A stretch of 64,000 bases of DNA from Toxorhynchites rutilus septentrionalis (GCF_029784135.1 NC_073746.1:114698035-114762034), one strand, 5' to 3'. Numbered from the stretch's first letter, positions 35,965-48,659 are shown. Notes: generated from the sequence alone by a model not told the origin. A program made the numbers and translations.

Positions 35965-36856
35965 TAATAATTTGTTGTATTTGTGAATAAATAGTGAATG
36001 ATTAGAATTAATTGTATTGCTGTCTATCCAATCGAGCTCACAGTAACCATTCCAAGCTCAGCCATTCCATGCCAAACCGATATTTTCGTGAAAAATTGTA
36101 GATTTGTTCTTTATTGCAAACAATAAGACCGGTATATTTTTATTTTTTTCGTTAGGGTGAGCATTTCCGTTTGAGGGTGGTCCGAAAAATAACTTTTTTT
36201 CACTTTTTTCCTAAAATGACTTTTTTCAAAAATTCATAACTTTTGAACTAGTCGACCGATTCTAATGATCGACATATCATATTAAACCTCTTCTTTTTAG
36301 TAAAAATACTTCAGTTGCAGAAAATTTAAATTTTGCTTCTATAATTATTGATTGTATTTGGTTTTTATGGTTTTCATGGTCTCGGGACTAAGGGCGCTAT
36401 TTTTTTATATTTTTTCTAGAAAGCTGAGGATTTCTTACATCTCTAAATCAAAGATGTGGTCTTTTTCGTTTTTAAGTTATTATTTTTCAATTTTAACGGA
36501 TGATTCAAAATAATTTTTTACCTATATCCCAAAAATGACTTTTTAAAAAAATTCATAACTTTTAGATGATTGACATACCAAGCACTTTAGCTAGTTTTAT
36601 TTGAAATAATATCAAATCACGATATTTATACGATAGCGATATACATACTAGCGATTCTAGATACATAGATCCAGTATAGTTGCATAAAAATATTGAACGA
36701 AGAATAAAAACATGTTAACTTTGAAAAATCATAACATTAAAAACGAAAAACAACACATCTCTGATTTTTGAATATGTTGTGTAAAAAATCCTCAGTTTTC
36801 AAGAAAAATTATAAAAAATATAGCGTCCTTGATCCCGAAACCATGTAAACTATATA

Positions 36857-37775
36857 CAGGGTGGGCCATTTAAAGTGGAAGGATTTGTTTTTGCAATAGC
36901 AAAGTAAAGAAGTGGAATTTAAAATATTTTTTTTTTGGAATTCATTTATTTTGGTCCAAGGAGATTTGTTGTAACTACTTTTTGATTATGATATCTCGTA
37001 AATGACCGCCTCTGGCCTTGACCGCAAAATGTGCCCTTTTTTCGGCATTTTCCATCACTTTGCCCAATGTTTCAGCCGATATGGCAGCAATTTCTTGTCG
37101 GATATTGTCTTTCAGCGCAGCCAGGGTCCTTGGTTTACCAGTGTATACCTTGGATTTTAAATATCCCCATAAAAAACAGTCAGGAGGCGTCAAATCAGGT
37201 GATCTCGGTGGCCAGTCATAATCGCCGTTTTTCGATATTAATCTTCCGGGGAACATTTCGCGCAATAATTTGGTCGTGGCAGCCGCTGTATGGCATGTAG
37301 CGCCGTCCTTTTGGAACCAGTAATTGTCCAATTCATTTTCACGAACAAATGGCAATAAAATGATGCCTAACTCTTGCGAACGATGGCGACCTGATGTCGA
37401 AGGAGTCTCTGCAACACTGGCTCGAACGGCATCAATATTCTCGTCGAAACGTCTTGGTCGTTGTCTGGACAGATGACTGGCATTACCAACACTACCAGAC
37501 GATATAAACTTGGCATATAATCGACGTATAGTGTTGTCTCCAGGCGATGTTTTAACTTTATTTTTATTTTTCCACGCACGTTTAGTTAACACAATTGAGA
37601 AGTTATTTTGAATGTACAGCTGAACAATTTCAGCGCGTTGTTTAGGTGTGTATTGTTCCATGGTTAAAATTGTACTGAAATGACGCTTCCAACGCGGTAT
37701 GACATTTGTTAATCTGACATCTCTGTCAAAAGTTATGGGGTTGCCAAATGCTTCCTCTTTAAATGGCCCACCCTG
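36857..37775 (-). mobile_element. internally deleted D41D mariner
   Basis: Inverted ends of about 23 bp (cagggtgggccatttaaagt at left, the inverse at right) are flanked by TA at 36855-36856 and 37776-37777. At 919 bp it is about 400 bp shorter than a complete element of this type. It is inserted in the foldback family B element. Confidence 0.88.
36975..37661 (-). pseudogene. D41D transposase with in-frame internal deletion
   Basis: A 228-residue uninterrupted frame starting MEQYTPKQRAEI. Residues of about 1-100 form the N-terminal DNA-binding (DUF4817-like) region. About residue 105 the sequence jumps from RHRSQELGI to LLPFVRENELDNYWFQKDG, skipping the region of the first catalytic aspartate. 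The second and third aspartates remain in WFQKDGATCHT and SPDLTPPDCFLWG, 41 residues apart. It cannot catalyse transposition, but it could still bind its own ends, so it might act as a repressor if expressed; that is inference. Confidence 0.85.
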
Positions 37776-38644
37776 TAAAACAGATACAATTAATAATCAC
37801 GAAAACAAAATTCTTTTTTTTTCGCAAATGTAATATTTTTCCAAAGAAATCTAGCCCATTGGTTTTAATTTGATACATCGATCATCTGAATGGGTCTAGT
37901 AGTTCAAAAGTGATGAATTTTCGAGAATAGGAAAAGAAGGAAAAAAAATGATATTCTGAACTATCGGCTAGTTTTGAAAAACATAACATAAAAATAACAC
38001 ATCTCTGATTTTGAGATATTTTACGTAAAAAATCCTCAGCTTTCTAGAAAAAATATAAAACAATATAGCGTTCTTGATCCCGAAACCATCTAAACCATAA
38101 AAAACAATTACAATCAATAATAACGGAAACAAAATTTAAATTTTCTGCAACTGAAGTATTTTAACTAAAAAGAAGAGGTGATTGGCTTTAATTTGATATA
38201 TAATTAGATTATATAATAAGATAATTAGAATCGGTCGAGTAGTTCAAAAGTTATGAATTTTTGAAAAAAAAATCATTTTAGGAAAAAAAGTGATTTTTCG
38301 GATCACCCTTAAACGGAAATGGTCACCCTAACGAAAAAATAAAAAAAAATACCGGTCTTATTGTTTGCGATAAAGAACAAATCTACCACTTTTCACGAAA
38401 ATCTGAGAACCACTATATCGGTTTGGCGTGGAATGGCTGAGTTATAGTGCTATTTTTCGTGTCAAAAATTGTAATTTCATTATTTTGCTCAAAATGTCGA
38501 AATATACAGGAGAAAAATGGTATACCACGTTTCTTAACAAAATTATATAAATCGAGTCATTGTTCACTAACTATCCTCAAAGGGTCATGTGACCCGCTGT
38601 GGTAGGAATAGGTATACATGAAACATCGTTAGGTTTAGTGTTAA

Positions 38645-41600
38645 AACATACATAATAATTGAGAGGCAAAATGAAAATGTTTTTTTTCTGATTGATTGCG
38701 TGCGTGTATCAAATTATCTCACACCTCTGTCACGCGTTAGATGGTATCGCTCCAAATCTGACGTCGGAAAATTGACTTTACACGTTCCCCAACTTATCAA
38801 GCGCGTTGGATGGAGCGTAAAACCAAACTCAAATCGGCCATTTGCCATTTCTCTTCCCATTCACAGATTGCTCCGCACTATTGTTCCGAAAAATCCATTA
38901 ATAACATCCTGTCCCACGTCGAGCCAGAACTTCAAGCCCATAAACTGTCATTATTGAAAGAAAAGTAAAAAGCTCCGCACCTCCTCAACGGCGAACGCGA
39001 CAGCAGAAGCGAAATTTCACCGAAAGCCACCCTTGACAGCGGATTTCCTATCCAAACACAGCAAAAAAATCTGTGGAGAAGGCGGCGCGGGTGGAGAAAC
39101 ATGCAAACATAATTACGTTACGTTGCGTTGTTGCCGGGTTGGGCCGGCCGAAATGAAGAACATTTTCGGTAAACGTCATAATTATTAAATGAATAATTAA
39201 CCACACCCCTTTCAAAAATTCGTTGCAGAGAATGAAACTATGGAACTTCTTTTGTGTGGCGCGACTTTTGTGCGCTACGGTTGCCGTCTCATTCTCTCAT
39301 TGCTAATTCATGCGAATCTGGCAAAAATGTGGGGAGTGTATCCCGAGTTTCCCCCCCGAATTCTCTCATCTGCTCCTGACTGATTTGTAGCTCGGGGAAC
39401 ATTACACGTAATTTATGTAGAACGATTCTAACCTTTCGGATTGTTTCCCCCTCTTCAGATTGTCTTGTGTCAGGGCTCCGTAGAACATTGGTTAAAAGAA
39501 ACTTGTCAGCTGCAGATACGGTTAATTTTATTTTTTTTTGTAATTTTGGCTGAGACAGGTCCTAAGAATATTGGACCGAGTCGAACTCAGCACTCGGACA
39601 CATCTCAAAATGCAAAAATTCCAGCGTATCATCTAATGATTTTCGGCTGTCGCAAGGTTTCATCCCATCAGAAGGTTGAATCCCTTCCTCTCCTCTCCAA
39701 TGTTGGTGAAATCAAAAGCTGCGGTATAATACCGGTTGCTATTGTTTTATCTGATTATGCAGATGAGCGCTAGAGGGAAACGAAACGGCTTTCCTACTGC
39801 TGCGGGACTCAAATTTAGGCTCTGTATAACAAGGGGACCGTGTGTTTGCAGCTATTTGCACTCGTTTACTCGGTTCGGGAGGCGATTTATGCGTAGCATA
39901 ACCAGCTGGTGTCAACATAAACACCCAAAAGACGATGTGTGCTCCCTCGATGTTCTGTTCTAGCTGACGGGGGGAGCTATCGCCTGGCTAAATATCTTCG
40001 AAATAAGGATCCGTAGCATGTTTGGATTTGGTCTAATGGAATGGAGCTTGAATGTTTCGTTAAATTTTATTACTGGCTCTGGGATTCAATGTAGCTGTCG
40101 ATTATTCAATTGTCATGAAAATGTTGTTGGTATTCAAAAATTTCTCACTCGCGGCGAGTCAATGAATTTTTTGTGTTTTTGTCATATGTAAACTAACATG
40201 GTTCATTGTGGAGTGTTCACTTTCGAGAAGAATTCGGTGAACAGTTCATTTAACGCTTTGAACCAGTGAACTGTTCGAGTAGGTCCTGTTACGTCTAATG
40301 TAAAGTCTTTATGAATAAGCCGGCTACGATTGAGCAGTTGGATAAAACTGTAGAAAAAATCATATAATGATTTATTTTTAAAAGTTATGGATTTTTTTTT
40401 AAATCATCTTCTGAATGTGCTTTTTATTCCTGAAATGAGTTTGTGAAACTAAAATATTTGTTTTGATTTTTGACATTGTTTATCATCAGCTAGGTACAAT
40501 GCTTGACACTACATTGATACAATACCGGATTAAAAAGCCACCCCAATTACGGTACTATCATTGCCATCTGATTTGGCACTGTCGATAATGTTAGGTTCTT
40601 GGACATGATTGATTTGAGCTAGTTCCTTGTCGTTCATAGAATATTTTTTAAGATCCCACCCACTCATTGCCTCAGGGGTTTCAAATTGTGCTCCGCGGGA
40701 AATTTGTGCTCCGCAAAGTTATAGCAAATGCTCCCTCTTGAAAACCCATCTTGAAGAAAAATATTCTTCAATTGAATTTCCCTGAGCATATAGTGATTTA
40801 TCTTGTTCACTACGGGTCAGATGTAGTGTAACTGCAAGGCGCAACCGAAATAGAGTTGTTCCCAGTTGGGTAATGTCAATGTCAATGCAATGCAAATAAA
40901 CCCCTGGTCTAAAGTATTTAGCTCTAAGTTGAACGTATTTCTCAAAACGATGTAATAAATTGAATGGTACTACCTAGGATCCTTATCAAAAATCTAGATC
41001 ACAGATAGAGGATATTTTTGATAAAAAAGCATGTGATCAAAACTCAACGATTACACTGTTATTTTACTACTTCAGTTTTGGGCTATACTTGTGTAAAATT
41101 GGTTCCACTCAGTCATTTTTCCATTCTAAAGTCGAGAAAATTTCCCACAAAATTGATCTTTCTTTTTCTTCTTCTTCCTTTTTTTCTATTTTTAAGACAC
41201 TAAATTCATAGAGAAGCTTGATCCTCTAAACATAGTATTATTTAGTAAGTTTATAATATTAGCACTTAGTTAAATTATCAGTGTAAGTCGGATGAAGTTT
41301 CCTTCACAAAAAAGAAGGGTGATGTTCTAGACACATTATTAATGTAGTATTATTTCAAATTATTTTATTTAATTCGCTATCCATCAAATATCCGTGTTGG
41401 TACACAGCTTCTTATAAAAAAACAGTTTGAAACATTTAATTGTTATCTCTGAGAATCCATGTACACGAAGCGATTAGTTGATCTGACAATTGAACCAGTA
41501 TCGAAAAAACATAAATGAAGGAGTCCATGCAAGTACAATATATTATCGTCATGAAAAAAATTTATTATATTCGCGCTCGTAACGAGGGTGGAGTATAAGT

Positions 41601-42261
41601 TAATATTTCTCTTCTGCTCTGTTTCTGAGCGTCAGTGCAAGCCTTGTACTTAGCTTGCTTTGTGCATATTCTGAAAAAAAAAACAATTCTGAGAAAAATA
41701 ATTTTGCACGTCTGTGCTAGCAAGAGATCGAGAAACTAACGATTTGCCACTGCAGAGGCTGTATTTGTTGCGCTGCTTCTTATTCCTATTTCGCTGGATG
41801 GGAGCTCAGGTACGATTATTTTCGCATTTTGTTTGGCACAACATGAGGCCAACGGATCAATCAGAATGTGGAATTATGGTTTAGGTTATGGTTGACATTT
41901 TTTAATCATTCAATAATTTATTTCAATTTATTATACTTTTTTTTCATTACGTGGAAATATTTCTAACCAATTGATACAAACATTTATGCGATATAACATA
42001 AATGGTCAAAAGATTTTCATTTTACACCCTTTACTGTTCTGTCCAACGTAGTTCTATTCTGAATTCAGAGCATAACGGGAATCGAACTCCACGTGAGAAC
42101 CACAGATAGAGTCCTCACATTAAACATTCAGTAGACATTTCAGAATACGAACCTGTTCAAGAACACTAAAATCCTGAGATGAATTTCGCCATCTTAATGC
42201 ACCACTATCAACGTAATTTTGTATACAGTGTATTCTATTAGTAGTGAAGGGGGCGGGGGGG
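38645..42261. other. no recognised gene
   Basis: A long stretch with little obvious repeat content; 38990-39430 is comparatively GC-rich. The longest frames (39441-39773 plus; 39739-39924 minus) overlap on opposite strands and show no domain. Could be unique intergenic or intronic DNA. Confidence 0.45.
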
Positions 42262-43340
42262 GTTATTTAATTTGCAAGACATGACCGAATTTTTTATGTA
42301 GGACTGCTGAATTAGTTTGTTTAATTCGCTCTTCGTTACTTCGGATAAAACCTGTTTTTGTGCGGTTTTTTGTGTGCTAATTTTTTTTGTGCGTTATTTC
42401 TTGTGCGGTTTTTTTGCGCGATTTTTTTTGTGCGGTATATGAAAAAAGCATATTTGACGAAGTTATCGTCCATTTAGTTTTTTCGATGGTTTATATGCAT
42501 TTCAGTGCGAAAAAGCATATTTGCGTCTCATTTATCCACTTCTGAAATCATTCCCTTCCTCCCATCAAATGCTCTAAGAGTTTCAAAATGTTTGTATAAC
42601 ATGATTCCTAACAGCAACACGTTTCGACATACAACTAAAAGCACAAAATAGCCACGCGCAACCGAAAAGGCAAACTGTCCCGTCGCAAAGCAGGGTAACA
42701 AAAGGAAATTGAACGGTACACGGCGTGGATTTGAGTTATTTTCTTGGGGGAATCATTTCTTATTCGGTCCCTATCTACCGCACAAAAAAAAAAGTTTTTT
42801 CCAAAATGTGTACCAAACACGACTTTTCAAAGCTACTGGTGAAGTTTTCCACGATTTTTTATGCGATTTTTTTTCATGTGGTCCCTATCCCCCGCACAAA
42901 AAAGGTATGCCTGTATTATTTTATTGAGGGTCTGATTACGAACGTCATTTCATGGTGAAAACGAAATTGTATGCAACGTTATATGCATTTTATTTCGTTT
43001 TCACCGTGAAGAAGTGAAGTTCGTGATCTATACGTCTAAATTTTTGAATAACTCTGAGATAATTTTTGGAGGTTCTGCAAAAATCGGAAGTTTATATTGT
43101 TTTTTTTTTTGGAAGCAGCTGAAAATGGGCGATTCATGATACATTCTTATTCTCACGACAGTAATACACAAGTTGGCCATATATCGATATTGGTATCCTC
43201 TTGTCAATGCACGTAATGCTCTCGGTATGCGTCTCTTTTTTTAAGATACACAACTGACACACACTGCAGCCACATAAAATCAACCATGTGTACGTGTGAT
43301 CAATTGTATACAAGCACTTTCCATCTGACTGAATGAAAAC
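42262..43340 (+). mobile_element. family D copy interrupted by a MITE
   Basis: The head at about 42270-42342 (gcaagacatgaccg, then tgtaggactgc) resembles other family D heads. The body resumes after the MITE, with a stretch near 43110-43200 (gcagctgaaaatgggcgatt, then ttcttattctcacga) paralleling 54155-54230. A short hairpin lies at 42953-43008. Diverged, no coding capacity. Confidence 0.45.
42342..42913. mobile_element. MITE with gtgcgg repeats, longer relative of 12858-13048
   Basis: The left end aaaacctgtttttgtgcgg and right end (inverse: caggcataccttttttgtgc) are inverted; TA follows at 42914-42915. Several ttgtgcgg/ccgcacaa phrases line both edges. The interior differs from the small copy. 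No transposase. Confidence 0.6.
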
Positions 43341-44350
43341 CGATTTGGTGCATCTTTTCATCACGCATTGGAGAACAAAAAGGATTCAAATTGCATTGCA
43401 GTAAAGTCTTCCATTCACAATACACTATCTCAGACCTGGCGTCGAGCTTTCCATATCACTGAGGATAATATGGAAAGAAGAAACCCTAAACCAGATGAAC
43501 TCTATTCTTGGTATCTTTTCTTAAAGAAAAAAAATATATATAAAATATATATAAAAACAAAGCCCATCTTACAAAAATAGATGAAGAGATGGCAAAAAGG
43601 TAATTTCGTAACACTTATCACTCTTAATATTTTAGTTTTGTTTTTTACTTACTCTAAATCATTCTCCGACAAATTTCATATCATTTTTGTATTGTTTCAA
43701 ATGATTTTTCAAGAAGAATAAAATCATTATTTCTCGGTTAACGTGTTCCATCATTTTCCCAAATTTGCATGACTTTGACACAAACGCACAGTCGTAATGC
43801 AGCAGCATAACACAACCACATCGAGCGATTTGAGAGAGAACCCTCAGCGCCGGAAGATACACTGCTGCTTCGTTGTTAAATGCTCGGTCAAGTTCAGGGT
43901 AATCATTTTTCTTTACTCTCCTGCGAAAACCATCTCATTCTTCTCCGGGAAATTTCATCAACACAGCGCATGTGAACTTTTAGCGCACATGTTTTTTTCT
44001 TGCACTGTCGTTTGTAGATATGAATTTTCTGAACCTTAACAGACAGAACAGAGGGTACAACACCAAATTGGGGGTTGATTCCCGATAGCAAATTTTACAC
44101 GTGCAATAGCAACGCGTTCTTCACGGGATATGGGTTCTGGCTTGAGGGTGGCAAAGCTAGATGTTAATTCCGAATGGAACCCCTCGTGCTAGATGCTCTT
44201 TACACTAGGCAAAAGGGGCAAACGCCTGGCGGGTCAACAATAACAGTCAACATAAATAACGCCCAGCTGTACTGAATGTCTGGCTGCGTGTTTCGTGACA
44301 ACGTTCTGCAAGAGTTCGCAAAATTGCTCTGTGGAGAACCGTTTAATTCG
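43341..44350. other. no recognised gene
   Basis: AT-rich sequence between family D and the LINE. Only short frames; no domain recognised. Confidence 0.4.
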
Positions 44351-44361
44351 AATCATTCATG
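44351..44361. repeat. target-site duplication of the LINE (left copy)
   Basis: The 11-base sequence aatcattcatg occurs here and again at 49046-49056, immediately outside the two ends of the LINE. This marks its insertion boundaries and shows that its 3' end, with an A tract, is at 44362 on the minus strand. Confidence 0.9.
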
Positions 44362-44721
44362 TTTTTTTTTATTAAATCGTTTATTTTTACAGGCTCAGTT
44401 ACATAAATTTAAAGGAGCCAAACTCCTGACTGTATTGTTACAAGTATATATAAACATTTTTCCTTAATTCTAATGTTAATGGTGTAGAAAACCGATTACT
44501 CGCGGTCTACTCGAGTTTAGAAGGGTGACATATTTTCTTCAGGAAAAGGAAGGGATAAAAGGATATGTTGACAATGTTCACTCTCACATTCACACTCACA
44601 TTCATTACACTCAATTCTTAAGCCTATCTTATATCTAATATGTATTTACATTTCAACTTATTGTATTGTTAATAAGAAGGGATTTGATTTCTCGCGAAGG
44701 TAAAGGAAAAGGAGAATATAA

Positions 44722-44974
44722 GTCGTGAGGCGACGCTGTCCAGCGCCCAGTGTAGTGCTGCCAATTCAGCAATATATTCTGAGCAAGGATACTGAAGACT
44801 GTGTGAGGTGCTAAAAAATACGTTGAACACTCCAAATCCTATGGACTCATTCATAGAGGACCCATCAGTAAAGTACATATTATCACAATTGATACGCCCA
44901 TACTTTGCATTGAAGATCGTAGGAACGATCCCCGATAGAAGGTAATCTGGAATATCATGGATTTTCTCCTTCAT
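44722..44974 (-). repeat. 253-bp duplication of LINE coding sequence in its 3' region
   Basis: Positions 44722-44974 repeat 45678-45930 almost perfectly (I see one difference, near 44754). The copied piece encodes the segment from MKEKIHDIPDYL through the RNase H motif FTDGS to AELAALHWALDSVASR. It starts only about 8 bases beyond the ORF2 stop codon and is in the same orientation. No function is likely; it is a rearrangement, perhaps made by template switching in reverse transcription. Confidence 0.92.
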
Positions 44975-44982
44975 AAAGACAA

Positions 44983-47900
44983 TCAGACACGAAGATCGAT
45001 AACTTTTAGGAAGACATATATTTGGGACATGTAATCAAGGTCTAAACCAGCCAACACATCTCTCACCGGCACATTGGGCTGCCTTCCTCTAGCCCGAAGA
45101 GAGTTTTCTAAATTCGATCTGGCAACAAGATACTCCTCACACGACCAAACAACGTGTTCGATGTCGTGGTAACCTTGGCCACAGACACAGATATTGCTGT
45201 CGGCAAGATCAAAACGAAAGTGTAGCGCGTTTAACGAACAGTGATTGGACATGAGCCGGGAGAAGGTGCGAATAAAGTCCCGACTCAAGTCCAGACTTTT
45301 GAATCATGGTTTAAGGCTAACCTAAGGGATAATTGAGTGGAGCCACCGGCCCAATTCATCTTCGTTCCATTTGCGTTGCCAGTTAACGATGGTATTTTTA
45401 CGAACTAAAGAATAAAATTCATTGAAGGCGATTTGACGCTGATAAATTTCGCCTTCAATTGCACCTACCTTTGCTAATGAGTCAGCCCTCTCATTACCCG
45501 GAATTGAGCAATGTGAAGGGACCCAGACAAAGGTAATGACATAACAGCGTCTGAATAAAGCACTCAAAATTTCTCGTATTCTCTCAAGGAAGTACGGCGA
45601 GTGCTTTTCCGGCCTCACTGAACGGATAGCTTCGACAGAGCTAAGACTATCCGTTACAATGTAATAGTGTTCAACAGGTCGTGAGGCGACGCTGTCCAGC
45701 GCCCAGTGTATTGCTGCCAATTCAGCAATATATTCTGAGCAAGGATACTGAAGACTGTGTGAGGTGCTAAAAAATACGTTGAACACTCCAAATCCTATGG
45801 ACTCATTCATAGAGGACCCATCAGTAAAGTACATATTATCACAATTGATACGCCCATACTTTGCATTGAAGATCGTAGGAACGATCCCCGATAGAAGGTA
45901 ATCTGGAATATCATGGATTTTCTCCTTCATGAACAGATCAAAATGTACAGAGGAATTGATGTAGTCAGGGAAACAAACACGGTTGGGAATATACGAAGAA
46001 GGATCAACCTGCATGGAGATGAATTCATGATATGAGCTCATAAATCCAGAATGAAAATTTAGCTCGCTCAGTTGCTCAAAATTTCCGATCACCAATGGGT
46101 TCATAACCTTACACCGGATGAGGAACCGAAGAGATAATAAATTGAAGCGATCTTTTAGTGGGAGTACGTCTGCCAAAACCTCGAGACTCATGGTATGCGT
46201 TGAGGGCATACATCCCAACGCAATACGGAGACAAAGATACTGAATTCGCTCGAGTTTAATTAAGTGTGTTTTGGCAGCTGATTGAAAACAGAAACTGCCA
46301 TACTCCATCACTGAGAGAATAGTTGTTCTATACAACATTATAAGATCTTCGGGATGGGCTCCCAACCAAGTACCGGTAATTATATGGAGAAAGTTTATTC
46401 TTTGTTGGCATTTTTACTCAGATACCTAATACTCCAAATACATTTGGAGTCGAACCAGACCCCAAGATACTTGAATGACATAGCATGAGTGATCGGTTTA
46501 CCCAAAAGTTGAAGCTTTGGTTTTGCTGGTCTATGCTTCCTAGAAAAAACCACCATCTCTGTTTTCTCCGTGGTGAATTCGATCCCTAGCCCAATGGCCC
46601 AGGTCGAAAAATTGTTCAAAGTATTTTGTAAGGATCCTTGCAGGTCGGATTCGTTTGATCCTACGACCGACACCACTCCATCATCTGCAAGTTGTCTTAG
46701 GCTGCAATTTTGTGTAAGGCAATTGTCGATGTCGCTTACATAGAAGTTGTACAAAAGGGGGCTTAAACATGAGCCCTGTGGGAGGCCCATGTAAGAGAAC
46801 CGACTTACTGCCGAATCTCCGTGAGAAAAGTTCAAATGTTTCTCACAAAGCAAGTTATATAACATATTATTCAATAGAGGCGGCAGACCCCGAGAGTGTA
46901 ATTTGTCTGACAAAACCTCTATTGAAACATAATCAAAGGCCCCCTTTATGTCCAAGAATACTGAAGCCATTTGTTTTTTTTCGGCGTAAGCCATTTGACT
47001 TTCTGAAGAAAGCAACGCAAGACAATCATTCGTCCCCTTGCCCCTGCGGAACCCATATTGTGTATCTGAGAGTAGGCCATTCCTTTCAACCCATCGATCA
47101 AGGCGAAACAAGATCATTTTCTCCAACAATTTCCGTATACAAGACAGCATTGCTATTGGGCGGTACGAATTGAAGTCGGTCGCGGGCCTTCCGGGTTTTT
47201 GAATAGCTATAACTCTTACTTGTCTCCAATTATCTGGAACAATATTATGCTCCATGAACCGATTGAATAAATTCAACAAGCGATGTTTCGCCACATCAGG
47301 GAGGTTTTTCAACAAGTTGAACTTAATTCTATCCGTTCCTGGAGCCGAATTGTTACAAGATAGGAGAGCAAGGGAGAATTCTACCATCGAAAACTCGGAA
47401 TCAAGATCGCACCTATCTTGAGGTATATCTCGAACAATTTTTTGCACAGGAGCGGAATCAGGACAAACTTTCCGTGCAAAATTGAAAATCCATCGATGTG
47501 AATATTCTTCGCTTTCATTCGTTGAAGAGCGATTTCTCATGTTTCGAGCCACTTTCCATAATTTTTTCATTGACGTTTCTCGTGACAAACCTCCCACGAA
47601 ATTTCGCCAATAAGCACGTTTTTTCCCTTTGATCAAGTTTTTAAATTGATTTTCAAGGTCCAAATACGATTGAAAATTTTCAATGGTTCCACGTTTCCGA
47701 AAAGCTTTGAATGCGTTCGATTTATCCCGATAAAGCTTGGAACATTGGCTATCCCACCAAGGATTGGGAGGCCTTCGACGAATAGTGGATCCTGGGATGG
47801 GTTTCGTTTGAGCGCGAACCGCGCTGTCATAGATCAAGCGAGAAATGAAGTTATACTCCTCCAATGGAGGCAAACCATCGCTGGAATTGATGGCTAGAGC

Positions 47901-48659
47901 AATCGCGTCCGCATACTTTTTCCAGTCAATGTGTCTTGTGAGGTCATATGCCATGTTTATAGATTCAGAAGAATTCGACCGAATTGTGATGGAAATTTTG
48001 ATTGGCAAGTGATCACTACCGTTGGGGTCCTGGATTACATTCCACTTGCAATCTAACGATAGTGAATTCGAGCAAAGCGAGAGGTCAAGAGCACTTGGGT
48101 TAGCAGGAGGTTTAGGTACACGTGTTGTTTCCCCAGTATTCAAAACGGTCATATTGAAGCTGTTACAAAGGTCATATATCAACGATGAACGATTGTCGTC
48201 GTACTGTTCCCCCCAGGCAATTCCGTGAGAGTTGAAATCTCCCAAGATCAATCGTGGCTCAGGAAGAAGTGAGCACATGTCAACAAGTTGCTTGCGGCTA
48301 ACCGCAGCTTTCGGAGGCCAATACAAGCTGGCAATACAGAGGTCTTTGCCTCTGATGTTTGCATGACAAGCAACAGCTTCAATCCCTCCAATAGGTGGAA
48401 GGTCAATTCGAAAAAATGAGTGGCACTTATTGATCCCCAATAGCACCCCTCCGTATCTGTCATCACGGTCCAAGCGTATAATATTGAAATCATGGAAAGA
48501 TAGATCATCTCGCGAAGAAAGCCAAGTTTCGGACAGAGCAAAAACATCACAATTGAACTTATGAATTAAAAATTTGAATGTATCCAATTTAGGGATAAGA
48601 CTACGACAATTCCACTGTAAAACAGTGATATCTCCGACCTCTCTATTTGAATTAGACAT
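44983..48659 (-). pseudogene. LINE ORF2: endonuclease, reverse transcriptase, RNase H
   Basis: About 1,220 codons from ATG at 48659. An AP-type endonuclease occupies the first ~230 residues (LQWNCRSL, SETWLS, LILGDFNSHG, GSDHLPI). The reverse transcriptase follows (NSAPGTDRIK, NSYRPIAMLS, YGFRRGKGTND near 537, LPQGSCLSPLLYN, QLADDG near 657). RNase H in the 45322-46365 section has FTDGS, AELAAIHWAL, TDSLSS and WVPSHCSIPGNERAD. A CVCGQGYHDIEHVVWSC cluster closes the protein. It is broken by one frameshift in an A run near 46418 and by two stops, at about 45322 (IIP*, where the relative has IIPKV) and shortly after (TGA for a tryptophan). Otherwise well preserved, so probably a recent loss. Confidence 0.92.

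Larger units (their letters stand above)
36059..38439. mobile_element. foldback family B element
   Basis: The ends are cagccattccatgccaaacc (36059) and its inverse (38439). Long arms follow: 36110-36480 is the inverse of 38020-38400, with shared phrases such as attgcaaacaataagaccgg and gcatttccgtttgagggtgg. The middle also contains a direct repeat: 36760-36845 resembles 38010-38090. A D41D mariner derivative is inserted at 36857-37775. Without it the element would be about 1.46 kb. A second member is at 55038-55515. No coding capacity of its own. Confidence 0.82.
34389..38640. mobile_element. nested block inside a relic with piggyBac-like ends
   Basis: The left edge cactaaatttacc and right edge (inverse: cactaaacctaac) are inverted. 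The right edge abuts TTAA (38641-38644); the left neighbour is ATAA. A palindromic gggtcatttgaccc-type motif lies near each end (34590-34604 and 38581-38595). TTAA targets and such motifs fit piggyBac-type elements. Removing the mariner and the foldback inside leaves only about 590 bp, a MITE-sized relic. Tentative. Confidence 0.45.

Noticed and set aside
46769..47173. 134-residue plus-strand frame
   Set aside because: It is antisense to the LINE reverse transcriptase and is a shadow of that gene.
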